From positions 7,748-71,747 of the forward strand of contig JAXJWW010000003.1 of the NCBI GenBank assembly GCA_036307825.1: 64,000 nucleotides of DNA. Reading direction: 5' to 3'. The translations under genes were made by a program, and so were the position numbers. The DNA comes from RGIG9060 sp036307825 (GTDB taxonomy: Bacteria; Spirochaetota; Spirochaetia; Treponematales; Treponemataceae). The notes under the pieces are model-generated. The model was not told where the DNA came from and did no database searches. It worked only from the letters and a program-made list of their open reading frames with translations. This document shows positions 26,767-34,489 of this stretch, piece by piece. Position 1 is the first letter of the stretch. Each line of letters starts with the position of its first letter.

Positions 26767-27915
26767 TTACGAAACTAATCTACCCTTCCAAACATAACCT
26801 TTACCTTGTTCACTTCTGATCCAAGAAACAAGTACTATATATAATAAATTTAAATGTATAATTGGAAAAATGAATGCTATATATAACGGTAATTTTCTTG
26901 TAGCAAAAACCATGAGCCATGATAAACAAGATAGAACAATGTTTATAATTAGCGATAATGTAAATGTATCAATATGATTACTGTTACTAAATTTCATTTC
27001 AAAGAGTTGGATTACACACAAAGGTGTTGGTAGCACAAGGAAGAAAACAATTGCAAAAACTAGAAAACCCATAATTATAGGATTTTTTCCTACAAAATCA
27101 AAGATATTTTTACTTATCCCTCGTACAGATTGTTCATAACTTTCATACATTCTACAAGTTGCAGCTTTATTAAAATCAAGGAAAATTGTTTTAAATCCTG
27201 CTCTTTTCATTTCTCTTGCAAGATAGATGTCTTCTGTTGTGAAATTTTTAATTTTTTCATATCCACCAATAGATTTAATTGATGTAGCTTTTACACCAAT
27301 AAATTGACCAATTGCTGTAGAAAAAATTGGTAATTTTGATAATTGATTCATCCATATTGGAATTGCTAATCCTGTAAGAAGATAAATAATTGGAATTGTA
27401 ATTTTTTCTCCAAAGGTTTCTATTCTTTGTCCTATGTACCCTGATACTAAATCTGCTTTATGTTTAAGGATATTTGCCATCATCATTGAAATAGAATCTT
27501 TTGTATGAACTGTATCAGCATCTGTAAAGAGATAGTATTCTCCTTTTGCATGTTCTAAAAGTTGTTGCATTGCAAATGATTTTCCTCTCCAGTCAGATGG
27601 TAAAGGTTTTCCTGAATAAAGTTTTATTTTTCCTGGATGTTGTTTTTCTAAGTTCTTTACAATTTCGTAAGTTTTATCTGTGGAATTGTCATCCAAAATT
27701 AAAATTTCATAATTTTTATATGTTTGATTAAGAAATGATTGAATACAAGAATTAATGTTGTTTTCTTCATTTCTAGCAGGAATTAAAACTGATACAAAAG
27801 GTTGCTCTTCTGGCATTGTAAATACAGTATCCTTTTTTGTTTTTAGAATATTTAAAAGTGAAAAAACAAAAAAGTAAACTCCTACTATAACTAATATCAA
27901 TGAATAAAGTTCCAT
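26767..27915 (-). CDS. Family 2 glycosyltransferase, membrane-anchored (CrtQ-like)
   Basis: A 382-residue glycosyltransferase. An N-terminal membrane helix is followed by the GT-A core: FVSVLIPARNEENNI near residue 43, DDNSTDKT near 77, the metal-binding TDADT near 130, and FTTEDIYLAREM near 225. Three or four membrane helices close the protein. This layout matches enzymes acting on lipid or carotenoid acceptors such as CrtQ, but the product is not known. It is 3 bases from the TPR gene upstream. Confidence 0.8.
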   Translation of the reverse strand: MELYSLILVIVGVYFFVFSLLNILKTKKDTVFTMPEEQPFVSVLIPARNEENNINSCIQSFLNQTYKNYEILILDDNSTDKTYEIVKNLEKQHPGKIKLYSGKPLPSDWRGKSFAMQQLLEHAKGEYYLFTDADTVHTKDSISMMMANILKHKADLVSGYIGQRIETFGEKITIPIIYLLTGLAIPIWMNQLSKLPIFSTAIGQFIGVKATSIKSIGGYEKIKNFTTEDIYLAREMKRAGFKTIFLDFNKAATCRMYESYEQSVRGISKNIFDFVGKNPIIMGFLVFAIVFFLVLPTPLCVIQLFEMKFSNSNHIDTFTLSLIINIVLSCLSWLMVFATRKLPLYIAFIFPIIHLNLLYIVLVSWIRSEQGKGYVWKGRLVS

Positions 27916-27918
27916 AAA

Positions 27919-28704
27919 TTAATCCTCCAGCATATTATCAATGATTGGTTCTACATCAACTGTAATGAAATCATTTTTTTTGTATTCTCTAGTTTGCATA
28001 CTCTGTAAAAATTTATTGTATGGATAAATTTTTGCAGCCAAATTAAACCATTTATCAGCCTCTGTATATTCTTTTTTCTGATAATGGACATATCCTAAGG
28101 ATACATATATATTAAAACAATCTTCTTCGTCAAGATTGTCTTTTTCCAAAATTTCTAGGTAGATTTTTTCTGCCTTAGAAAAATTTCTAAATGGAACTGG
28201 TCCATAGGCAATAATACTACATATTAAGTATCTTGCAGCACCTAAATGGTTGTCAAGTTTTAGAGCCTTTTTTGCAAATTTTCCAACTTTTAACCCATTT
28301 GCTATTACATACCCAGTTGGTTTTAATGTGCAAATTTGCGCAAGACTTTCAGCATAGGCAAGATACCCTTGTACAGTTTCTTTTATTTGAATTTCTTCTA
28401 ATGCTAAATCCATTGAAGTTTGAAAAAATTCAGTTGCTGTAGTATTGTTTTCTATATACATATAGAAAAGACCCATTAAGTAATCACATTTTGATTTTTC
28501 TATATTTTTATTTAAGGAATTATCATTGTTTAAAATTGATAATGCTTGTTCATATTTTTCTATTACTGATTTTTCGTTTGTTGAATTGCTATTATAAACA
28601 GTTCTTCGTAAGTCATAATAAGCACTTTCGTAAGTTTGGGAAAATACATACTGACCAATTAATAGCGAAACAATTAATAATAAACGATATTTTTGTAATT
28701 TCAT
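27919..28704 (-). CDS. Exported TPR-like protein
   Basis: A 261-residue protein with a signal peptide (residues 1-22, LLIVSLLIGQYVFSQ). The remainder is helical with TPR-like spacing, clearest in DCFNIYVSLGYVHYQKKE and YTEADKWFNLAAKIYP near residues 195-225. It also has GAARYLICSIIAYGP, a pattern seen in uncharacterised spirochaetal TPR proteins. Probably a periplasmic scaffold. It is the first gene of a unit with the downstream glycosyltransferase. Function unknown. Confidence 0.65.
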   Translation of the reverse strand: MKLQKYRLLLIVSLLIGQYVFSQTYESAYYDLRRTVYNSNSTNEKSVIEKYEQALSILNNDNSLNKNIEKSKCDYLMGLFYMYIENNTTATEFFQTSMDLALEEIQIKETVQGYLAYAESLAQICTLKPTGYVIANGLKVGKFAKKALKLDNHLGAARYLICSIIAYGPVPFRNFSKAEKIYLEILEKDNLDEEDCFNIYVSLGYVHYQKKEYTEADKWFNLAAKIYPYNKFLQSMQTREYKKNDFITVDVEPIIDNMLED

Positions 28705-29090
28705 ACAATTTAAGTGTAATTAGTCATGAGAAAATAGTCAATAGGTGTAAGTATATGCGAAAAACTGTAATAAATGTAAATTTCTTCTTTTTTTTGTTTT
28801 TTTTAAATATAATATTACAATAATTGATATAATTTACTTGCATTTAAAACAATTGTGTGTTACTATGTTCATTAGTTGAACAATAAGTATTTAAATCTTT
28901 TAGTGTGTTTCGGCCACAAATGTTTTTATTTACTTTTCATTTTCTCTTTTTTTATAAATGGCTAGAAAATTGTCATTCCGAACTTGTTTTGGAATCTAGA
29001 CATAGTACAGATATTTTGTATTAAGTTTAGGATGACAGTATTATTTGTTAGCCAAGTTAAGTACATTTTTTTATCTAAAATAAAAATCAC
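28705..29090. other. Intergenic region between divergent units
   Basis: About 386 bases, very A/T-rich. It contains copy 2 of the palindromic repeat (28971-29037) and the upstream regions of the TPR gene (leftward) and of the winged-helix regulator (rightward). I see no convincing promoter, RNA gene or open frame. Confidence 0.5.
28971..29037. repeat. Dispersed palindromic repeat, copy 2
   Basis: The left arm TGTCATTCCGAACTTG and the right arm ending TTTAGGATGACA form an imperfect 67-base hairpin. The left arm is nearly identical to copies 1 and 4. Confidence 0.65.
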
Positions 29091-29639
29091 ATGGAAAACT
29101 CAAAAGATTTGACGGTATTGTCAAATGTGCATCAGACTTTATTATCCTCACCTAATGCAAGCCAAAGAGATATTTCAAAAGCTTTGAATATGTCTTTAGG
29201 AATGACTAACAGTATTTTAAAACGCTTTGTTGATAAAGGCTGGATGTGTATGCATAAAATTTCAGCAAGAAATATTAAGTATGTTTTAACACCAGAAGGA
29301 TTAAAAGAAGTTGCAAAACGAAGTTATAATTACATAAAGCGAACAATAAAAAATGTTTATGATTTTAAGGAATTGATTTTAGATTTTGTAGGAAAACAAA
29401 AATTTTTAGGAATAAAAAATATTATTCTTTTAGGTGAAGATGACATCGCTTTTATTATTGAGTATGCGTGCCATAAAAACGAAATATCATTTTGCAATAT
29501 TAAAGATATTAATAATGATATTAACATAGAAAATAATTCATTGTTTTTGTTATCAGAAAATATTGATGAAGAAAGTTGTCCTAAAGAGATTTTTACTCAG
29601 AAGGTAAGTAACATTATGGATATTTTATTACAAAAGTAA
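29091..29639 (+). CDS. Winged-helix transcriptional regulator at the head of the glycan locus
   Basis: A 182-residue protein. The N-terminal winged helix (about residues 10-75) has SQRDISKALNMSLGMTN and the wing ARNIKYVLTPEGLKEVA, as in MarR-like regulators. Residues 100-175 (IKNIILLGEDDIAFIIEYAC) look like a small Rossmann-type domain seen in regulators that precede LPS or O-antigen clusters. It likely controls the downstream surface-glycan genes. Its last codons coincide with one copy of a 15-bp direct repeat, see 29632. Confidence 0.72.
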   Translation: MENSKDLTVLSNVHQTLLSSPNASQRDISKALNMSLGMTNSILKRFVDKGWMCMHKISARNIKYVLTPEGLKEVAKRSYNYIKRTIKNVYDFKELILDFVGKQKFLGIKNIILLGEDDIAFIIEYACHKNEISFCNIKDINNDINIENNSLFLLSENIDEESCPKEIFTQKVSNIMDILLQK

Positions 29640-29646
29640 GAGAGCG
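29632..29646 (+). repeat. 15-bp direct repeat, left copy (right copy 30683-30697)
   Basis: AAAAGTAAGAGAGCG occurs here, spanning the regulator's stop codon, and again at 30683-30697 directly after the stop of the small gene at 30464. The two copies bracket the DUF3791-DUF3990 module exactly. Confidence 0.75.
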
Positions 29647-29672
29647 TTAGAAATTTTGGATTTTATTATCAG

Positions 29673-29918
29673 ATGGAAACTAAAACTTTTACCAAACAAG
29701 ATGATCTTTTTTTCTTGCAAGTTAGATTATTTAGATTGTTACAGATAAAATTTAATATTGATTTTAAAAAATGTAGTGAAATATTTCATAAATATAAAGT
29801 TTATGACTACATTGAAACTTGTTATGAATTTTTTCATATACAAGGTGATGAAGAAAATTTAAATGACATTTTGATATATTTAAAAAACAATGGATTTGAT
29901 TATGATTTTACAATATAA
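29673..29918 (+). CDS. DUF3791-like small protein
   Basis: An 81-residue protein. The pattern FFLQVRLFRLLQIKFNI, then a helix pair ending IYLKNNGFD, matches small DUF3791 proteins commonly encoded beside DUF3990 genes. It overlaps the next gene by about 17-29 bases, so the pair is translationally coupled. Function is unknown; a partner or antitoxin role for the DUF3990 protein is only inference. No strong ribosome binding site. Confidence 0.6.
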   Translation: METKTFTKQDDLFFLQVRLFRLLQIKFNIDFKKCSEIFHKYKVYDYIETCYEFFHIQGDEENLNDILIYLKNNGFDYDFTI

Positions 29919-30474
29919 AATTGAATTGTATCATGCAAGTTATATACCTGTAAAAAATATAGATTTGTCTCTTTGTTCTGATGGCAAAGATTTTGGTAAG
30001 GGATTTTATTTAACTACAGATTATAATCAAGCATGTAAATTTGTAAAAACTTCAATAAAAAAAGCTATAAAAAATGGAATTGAATTAAATAATAGTTTTG
30101 TTGGTTATATTTCCATTTATGTATTTGATAAACAGGATGAAAATCTTTCAATTTTTGAATTTAATGATGCTGATGTTGAATGGTTACATTGTGTAGCGCT
30201 ACATAGGAAAAGAGATTTGTTTATTGATACATCTACAAACTGGAATAAATATGATGTAATTGCTGGTAAAATAGCAAATGATACTACAAATCAAGTTTTA
30301 ACAGCATATATTAATGGTTTGTATGGTGAAGTTGGTTCTGATTTTGCTGATGAAACAGCAATAAAACTTTTGCTACCTAATAAACTTTGTAATCAGATTT
30401 GTTTTAAAACAGCAAAGTCGATAAATTGTTTAAAATTTTTGGAATCAAAGGTTATAAATATCAATGAATGTTAG
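29890..30474 (+). CDS. DUF3990 protein, ADP-ribosyltransferase-like fold
   Basis: A 194-residue protein. The N-terminal IELYHASYIPV and the block DFGKGFYLTTDYNQA match the DUF3990 family, which has been related to the ADP-ribosyltransferase fold (H of LYHAS and Y of GFYLTT would contact NAD). The ART-typical C-terminal Glu is not clearly identified; DVEWLHCVALHRK and SDFADETAIKLL are the conserved later blocks. ATG 29902 is an equally good start. It lies between two small genes inside the direct-repeat-bounded module. Possible toxin or NAD-using effector. Confidence 0.65.
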   Translation: MDLIMILQYKIELYHASYIPVKNIDLSLCSDGKDFGKGFYLTTDYNQACKFVKTSIKKAIKNGIELNNSFVGYISIYVFDKQDENLSIFEFNDADVEWLHCVALHRKRDLFIDTSTNWNKYDVIAGKIANDTTNQVLTAYINGLYGEVGSDFADETAIKLLLPNKLCNQICFKTAKSINCLKFLESKVININEC

Positions 30475-30682
30475 TAGATTTGAATATAGCATGGAACTTC
30501 TTGCAACTATGACAGCAACAGAAATTGCAAGACGACAAAATATTTCAAATATCGAAGCCTTTGATAAATTTATTCAATCTGAAACAGCAAATATGCTTTT
30601 TGATGAAGAAACAAATTTTTGGTGGAATGGACCTGACTATCTTGCTGATGAATTTGAAAGAGAGTGCATAGCTAAAATTTAG
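30464..30682 (+). CDS. Small protein, third gene of the DUF3990 module
   Basis: A 72-residue acidic protein overlapping the DUF3990 gene by 11 bases. Sequence such as FEYSMELLATMTATEIARR and the Trp-rich NFWWNGPDYLADEFE resembles short proteins that accompany DUF3990 genes in other bacteria. A partner or antitoxin is possible. Its stop codon is followed at once by the right copy of the 15-bp direct repeat. Confidence 0.55.
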   Translation: MNVSRFEYSMELLATMTATEIARRQNISNIEAFDKFIQSETANMLFDEETNFWWNGPDYLADEFERECIAKI

Positions 30683-30697
30683 AAAAGTAAGAGAGCG
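30683..30697 (+). repeat. 15-bp direct repeat, right copy
   Basis: Identical to 29632-29646. It starts on the base after the TAG of the 72-residue gene and contains the left arm of the weak terminator hairpin that follows. Confidence 0.75.
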
Positions 30698-30718
30698 ATT
30701 ACACTCTCCTAGTTTTTT
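30691..30718 (+). terminator. Weak rho-independent terminator
   Basis: GAGAG (30691-30695) pairs with CTCTC (30704-30708), followed by CTAG and six T. The stem is only 5 bp. It probably served the winged-helix regulator before the module was placed in front of it. Confidence 0.4.
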
Positions 30719-30723
30719 ATAGA

Positions 30724-30912
30724 TTAAACCCAAACAAGTCTTTTGCAAAATTTTAGGCAATTCTTGTTATTTTGTTTGTGAATACTTGTACAGGTTTCTT
30801 TATTGTAACAAATTTCGGTACATTTAAAGGCAACTTTATCAACACTTTCGTTGATAAAAATTTCCATTGCAGAAGGTGTTCTAACTTCTTTCTTTAACTT
30901 GAATTTATACAT
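30724..30912 (-). CDS. Small Cys-rich protein of unknown function
   Basis: A 62-residue protein, basic at the N terminus (MYKFKLKKEVRTPSAMEIF), with five Cys in the second half (FKCTEICYNKETCTSIH, then NCLKFCKRL). A strong AAGGAG lies seven bases before the ATG at 30912, which is better than at most genes here and argues that it is translated. It is convergent with the DUF3990 module. I do not recognise it; a small metal-binding protein is possible. Confidence 0.5.
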   Translation of the reverse strand: MYKFKLKKEVRTPSAMEIFINESVDKVAFKCTEICYNKETCTSIHKQNNKNCLKFCKRLVWV

Positions 30913-31041
30913 AAAAACTCCTTTTGTGCTGTCTTTTGTTTTTTTTATAAGACAACATTTTATTTAGCTTGTAAGGCAAACTTTAGATTTTCCAAAAGAA
31001 ATCTTCATTGCAATCTTGTATAAAGATGTACAAAAATGCTA

Positions 31042-31110
31042 TATCATTCCGAATTTATTTTTGGAATCTATACAACTTTACAAAGACTCTGAATCTAGTT
31101 CAGAATGATA
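31042..31110. repeat. Dispersed palindromic repeat, copy 3
   Basis: The left arm TATCATTCCGAATTTATTTT and the right arm ending TTCAGAATGATA make an imperfect 69-base hairpin. It is more diverged than copies 1, 2 and 4. Confidence 0.6.
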
Positions 31111-31126
31111 AGATTCTTTTTGTATA

Positions 31127-31154
31127 TTGAATGTCCCTACACTATTATTATTAT
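31127..31154 (+). promoter_or_regulatory. Candidate promoter of the glycan operon
   Basis: TTGAAT (31127-31132) and TATTAT (31149-31154) are separated by 16 bases, about 90 bases before the FdtA-like gene. It follows the repeat hairpin directly. In such A/T-rich DNA chance matches are common. Confidence 0.35.
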
Positions 31155-31243
31155 GTAAAAAATTGTATTTTGCGTGAAAAATTTGAAAAAAAATGGGAAA
31201 AAATTTTGCTTTTATAAAATTAACTTACTTTTAAGGATTTTGT

Positions 31244-31642
31244 ATGAACTATAAGTTTATTGATATGACAGTACACGGTGATCATCGTGGAAAACTTATT
31301 TCACTTGAAGGAAATAAAAATATTCCTTTTGATATTAAACGTATGTATTATATGTTTGATACTCTTCCAAATGAAGCAAGAGGATTTCATGCTCACACAA
31401 AACTTGAACAGGTTATCATTGCAATGGATGGTGCTTGTAGATTTGTTTTAGATGATGGAAAATCTCGAGAAGAAGTTTTGCTAAATCGCCCAGATGTTGG
31501 TTTATATATAGGACCTGGAATGTGGCGTGAAATGCACGATTTTAGCTATGGTTGTAAATTAGTTGTTTTAGCTTCTGAATATTATGACGAAAAAGAATAT
31601 ATTCGTAGTTATGATGAATTTTTGAAGAGTTTAAAGGCATAG
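31244..31642 (+). CDS. fdtA: dTDP-4-keto-6-deoxyglucose 3,4-ketoisomerase (FdtA/QdtA-like)
   Basis: A 132-residue cupin of the WxcM/FdtA family that moves the keto group from C4 to C3 of dTDP-4-keto-6-deoxyglucose. The signature RGFHAHTKLEQ is near residue 46, where the two His are catalytic, and VGLYIGPGMWREMHDFS near 85. Whether the product is the galacto (FdtA) or gluco (QdtA) epimer cannot be read from these motifs. First gene of the operon; its substrate would come from RfbA and RfbB encoded at 47607 and 50008. The acetyltransferase starts 3 bases downstream. Confidence 0.85.
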   Translation: MNYKFIDMTVHGDHRGKLISLEGNKNIPFDIKRMYYMFDTLPNEARGFHAHTKLEQVIIAMDGACRFVLDDGKSREEVLLNRPDVGLYIGPGMWREMHDFSYGCKLVVLASEYYDEKEYIRSYDEFLKSLKA

Positions 31643-31645
31643 TTT

Positions 31646-32098
31646 ATGATACATCCTACTTCTGATGTAAAGTCAATTGATATCGGCGAAAATACAAATA
31701 TTTGGCAATTTTGTGTTGTTTTTCCTCAAGCTAAAATTGGTTCTAATTGTAATATTTGTGCACAAGTTTTAATTGAAAATGAAGTTGAAATTGGAAATAA
31801 TGTTACAATAAAAAGTGGTGTTCAAATTTGGGACGGAATTACAATAGAGGATGATGTATTTATTGGCCCTAATGCCACTTTTACAAATGATTTATTCCCA
31901 CGTTCTAAAAATCCTGAATGGAAACTTTCTAAAACAGTAATAAAAAAAGGTGCAAGTATAGGTGCTAATGCAACAATTTTGGCAGGAGTTACAATAGGTG
32001 AAAATGCCATGATTGGTGCAGGTAGTGTTGTAACAAAAGATGTTCCTGCCAATACTGTTTGGTATGGTAATCCAGCAAAATTTATTAGAGAGGTATAG
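31646..32098 (+). CDS. fdtC: Hexapeptide-repeat N-acetyltransferase (FdtC/QdtC-like)
   Basis: A 150-residue left-handed beta-helix acyltransferase. Hexapeptide repeats run from IGENTNIWQ through IGANATILAGVTIGENAMIGAGS, and end with the conserved VPANTVWYGNPAKFI. Set between an FdtA-like isomerase and an FdtB-like transaminase, it should N-acetylate the 3-amino group of a dTDP-3-amino-3,6-dideoxyhexose. Tight spacing on both sides (3 and 2 bases) supports the pathway assignment. Confidence 0.83.
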   Translation: MIHPTSDVKSIDIGENTNIWQFCVVFPQAKIGSNCNICAQVLIENEVEIGNNVTIKSGVQIWDGITIEDDVFIGPNATFTNDLFPRSKNPEWKLSKTVIKKGASIGANATILAGVTIGENAMIGAGSVVTKDVPANTVWYGNPAKFIREV

Positions 32099-32100
32099 CT

Positions 32101-33204
32101 ATGAAAATACCATTTTTAAGTTTAAAAGATGTAACAGACAAATATTCAAATGAAATTCATCAAGCTGTTAGTCGTGTTGTTGATTCTGGTTGGTATTTGC
32201 AAGGTAAAGAAAACGAAACTTTTGAAGCAAATTATTCAAAATATATTGGTACAAAATATACAATTGGATGTGCAAATGGTCTTGATGCTTTAATTTGGAT
32301 TTTACGAGCATATATTGAACTTGGTGTAATGAAGCCAGGTGATGAAATTATTGTTCCTGCAAATACTTATATTGCATCAATTTTAGCAATTACAGAAAAC
32401 AATCTTGTTCCAGTTCTTGTTGAACCTTCTTCGAAAACTCTTCAAATTGATGATTCATTAATTGAGGAGAAAATTACAGATAGAACAAAAGCAATTATGA
32501 TTGTTCATCTTTATGGACAATGTGCTTATACAGAAAAAATTGCAGAACTTTGTAAAAAATACGCCTTAAAACTTATAGAAGACAATGCTCAAGCTCATGG
32601 ATGTTTGTATAAAGGTAAAAAAACTGGTAGTCTTGGCGATGCTGCAGGACATAGTTTTTATCCAGGAAAAAATCTTGGTGCTCTAGGCGATGCTGGAGCA
32701 ATTACAACTGATGATGGAGAATTGGCAAAAGCTGTGCGTTCTTTAGCAAATTATGGATCTTCTAGAAAATATGTTTTCCAATATCAAGGAAGAAATAGTC
32801 GTTTAGATGAAATTCAAGCTGCCGTTTTGGATGTAAAACTAAAACATTTGGATGAAGATGTAAAATTGCGCCAAAATGTTGCACGAAAATATATTAATGG
32901 AATTAAAAATCCAAAAGTAAAATTACCTAATGTTCCTGATTTTTCAGCCCATGCGTTTCACTTATTTCCTGTGATGTGCGAAAATCGTGATGAATTCCAA
33001 AAATATCTTGAAGAAAATGGAATTGGAACAAATATTCACTACCCTATTCCGCCACACAAACAAGAATGTTATAAGGAATGGAATAGTTTATCTTTACCTG
33101 TTACTGAAAAGATTCATGAAGAGGAATTAAGTTTGCCTATGAGTCCATGTTTAACAGATGAACAAGTGGATTATGTGATTAAGGTGGTGAATGAATGGGT
33201 GTAA
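32101..33204 (+). CDS. fdtB: dTDP-3-amino-3,6-dideoxyhexose transaminase (FdtB/QdtB-like)
   Basis: A 367-residue DegT/DnrJ/EryC1/StrS aminotransferase. Blocks include GCANGLDALIWILRA near residue 58, EIIVPANTYIASILA near 82, EDNAQAHG near 160, and the PLP-lysine region SFYPGKNLGALGDAG near 182. It would aminate the 3-keto sugar made by the FdtA-like enzyme. Length and motifs are complete. Its end overlaps the next gene by 10 bases. Confidence 0.87.
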   Translation: MKIPFLSLKDVTDKYSNEIHQAVSRVVDSGWYLQGKENETFEANYSKYIGTKYTIGCANGLDALIWILRAYIELGVMKPGDEIIVPANTYIASILAITENNLVPVLVEPSSKTLQIDDSLIEEKITDRTKAIMIVHLYGQCAYTEKIAELCKKYALKLIEDNAQAHGCLYKGKKTGSLGDAAGHSFYPGKNLGALGDAGAITTDDGELAKAVRSLANYGSSRKYVFQYQGRNSRLDEIQAAVLDVKLKHLDEDVKLRQNVARKYINGIKNPKVKLPNVPDFSAHAFHLFPVMCENRDEFQKYLEENGIGTNIHYPIPPHKQECYKEWNSLSLPVTEKIHEEELSLPMSPCLTDEQVDYVIKVVNEWV

Positions 33205-34478
33205 AATCAGTGGTTAAAAAAGTTTTGCCAAAGCCTTTTATTGAGTTTTTAACTCGAAAGATAAATTATTTTAAATATCATAGTTTAATACATAATACTT
33301 ATAAGCATTATGCTGAGGTTGAAAATAAAATAAAAAGTAAAAAAGAACGATTGAATGTTGCTGCATATGTAATCTTTGATTCTACTTTTTGTGCGTATGA
33401 TTTATTTGATTTAATGATGGCAGATTTAAATAATTATAATCCTAAAATAGTAATTATACCTGATGTTTCAAGAGGTGAAAATCATATGAAATGTCAATAT
33501 AATGAATCAAAGAATTTTTTTGTAAAAAAATATGGTTCTGAATATATTTTAGATGGTTGGATTGAAGATACAAATTCCTTTGAAGATTATTCATCAATTT
33601 TTGATATCATTTATTTAGCAAATCCTTATGATCATATGGTTAATGATGTTCATAGTATATCTTTTTTAAGTAAAAAGGATGTTTTGCCAATTTATATTAG
33701 TTATGGTTGTATGCCAGATTTTTATGGTTGTAAAATGATAATGCCGATGAAAGAAATTAGTCTCTTTTGGAAAGTTTTTGCTGATAATGAAATGTCATAC
33801 AAAGATTATTGTAAATATGAACTTGTAAAAGGAAAAAATGTAGTTCTTTCTGGTTATGCTAAAATGGATGCTTTGGAAAAATTTATAGAAAGACCTCGTC
33901 AAAAGAAAACTGTAATAATAGCTCCACATCATACAATAAATAATTCTGCATTACCATTATCAAATTTCGTTAAATATCAAGATTTTTATTTAGAACTTCC
34001 AAAAATATTTCCTCAAGTAGATTTTATTTTTAGGCCGCATCCTCTGCTTTTTACAAATATGGTTAATCTAGGATATTGGACTGATAATGATGTTAGTAAT
34101 TATTTAAAAAAAATTGAGTCTTGTGGTATGAAATATTCTGTTGGAGGAGATTATTTTGATATTTTTGTTAATTCTGATGCAATGATACATGATTGTTCTT
34201 CTTTTGTTGTTGAGTATTTATATACTGGAAAACCTTGTTGTTTTATGGCAAAAAAAAATTATAAAAGTATATTTTCAACATTAGGAAAAGAATGTCTGAA
34301 AAATTATTATTTGGCTTTTAATGAAAAGCAAATAATAGATTTTATTAAAAATGTTGTGATAGATTGTAATGATAGTTTAGCAAGCGAACGGAAAAAGTTT
34401 ACTGAGAAAAATTTAGCAATAAATTATCCTAATGTTTCAAAGGTAATATTAAATGAAATTTCTATTTTTAATTTTTGA
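33195..34478 (+). CDS. CDP-glycerol glycerophosphotransferase-like protein
   Basis: A 427-residue protein resembling the GT-B fold enzymes of teichoic acid synthesis. The key blocks are VIIAPHHT near residue 240, FIFRPHPLLF near 280, and the C-terminal VNSDAMIHDCSSFVVEYL with YTGKPCCFM. Such enzymes move a glycerol-phosphate or related group from a CDP-activated donor. Next to two cytidylyltransferases and phosphonate genes, a CMP-phosphonate donor is also possible. The basic, amphipathic N terminus suggests peripheral membrane attachment. Confidence 0.75.
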   Translation: MGVKSVVKKVLPKPFIEFLTRKINYFKYHSLIHNTYKHYAEVENKIKSKKERLNVAAYVIFDSTFCAYDLFDLMMADLNNYNPKIVIIPDVSRGENHMKCQYNESKNFFVKKYGSEYILDGWIEDTNSFEDYSSIFDIIYLANPYDHMVNDVHSISFLSKKDVLPIYISYGCMPDFYGCKMIMPMKEISLFWKVFADNEMSYKDYCKYELVKGKNVVLSGYAKMDALEKFIERPRQKKTVIIAPHHTINNSALPLSNFVKYQDFYLELPKIFPQVDFIFRPHPLLFTNMVNLGYWTDNDVSNYLKKIESCGMKYSVGGDYFDIFVNSDAMIHDCSSFVVEYLYTGKPCCFMAKKNYKSIFSTLGKECLKNYYLAFNEKQIIDFIKNVVIDCNDSLASERKKFTEKNLAINYPNVSKVILNEISIFNF

Positions 34479-34489
34479 AAGGAGAAGTT

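Larger units (their letters stand above)
30913..31243. other. Intergenic region before the glycan genes
   Basis: 331 bases holding the upstream region of the small Cys-rich gene, palindromic repeat copy 3 (31042-31110), a promoter candidate (31127-31154) and a leader of about 85 bases before the FdtA-like start. No RNA gene recognised. Confidence 0.5.

Noticed and set aside
28491..28823. 110-codon plus-strand frame opposite the TPR gene
   Set aside because: Mostly antisense of the TPR gene and its signal peptide; the remainder is A/T-rich intergenic sequence.
30545..30760. Minus-strand 71-codon frame under the DUF3990 module
   Set aside because: Antisense shadow of the 72-residue gene, without a binding site or coding character.
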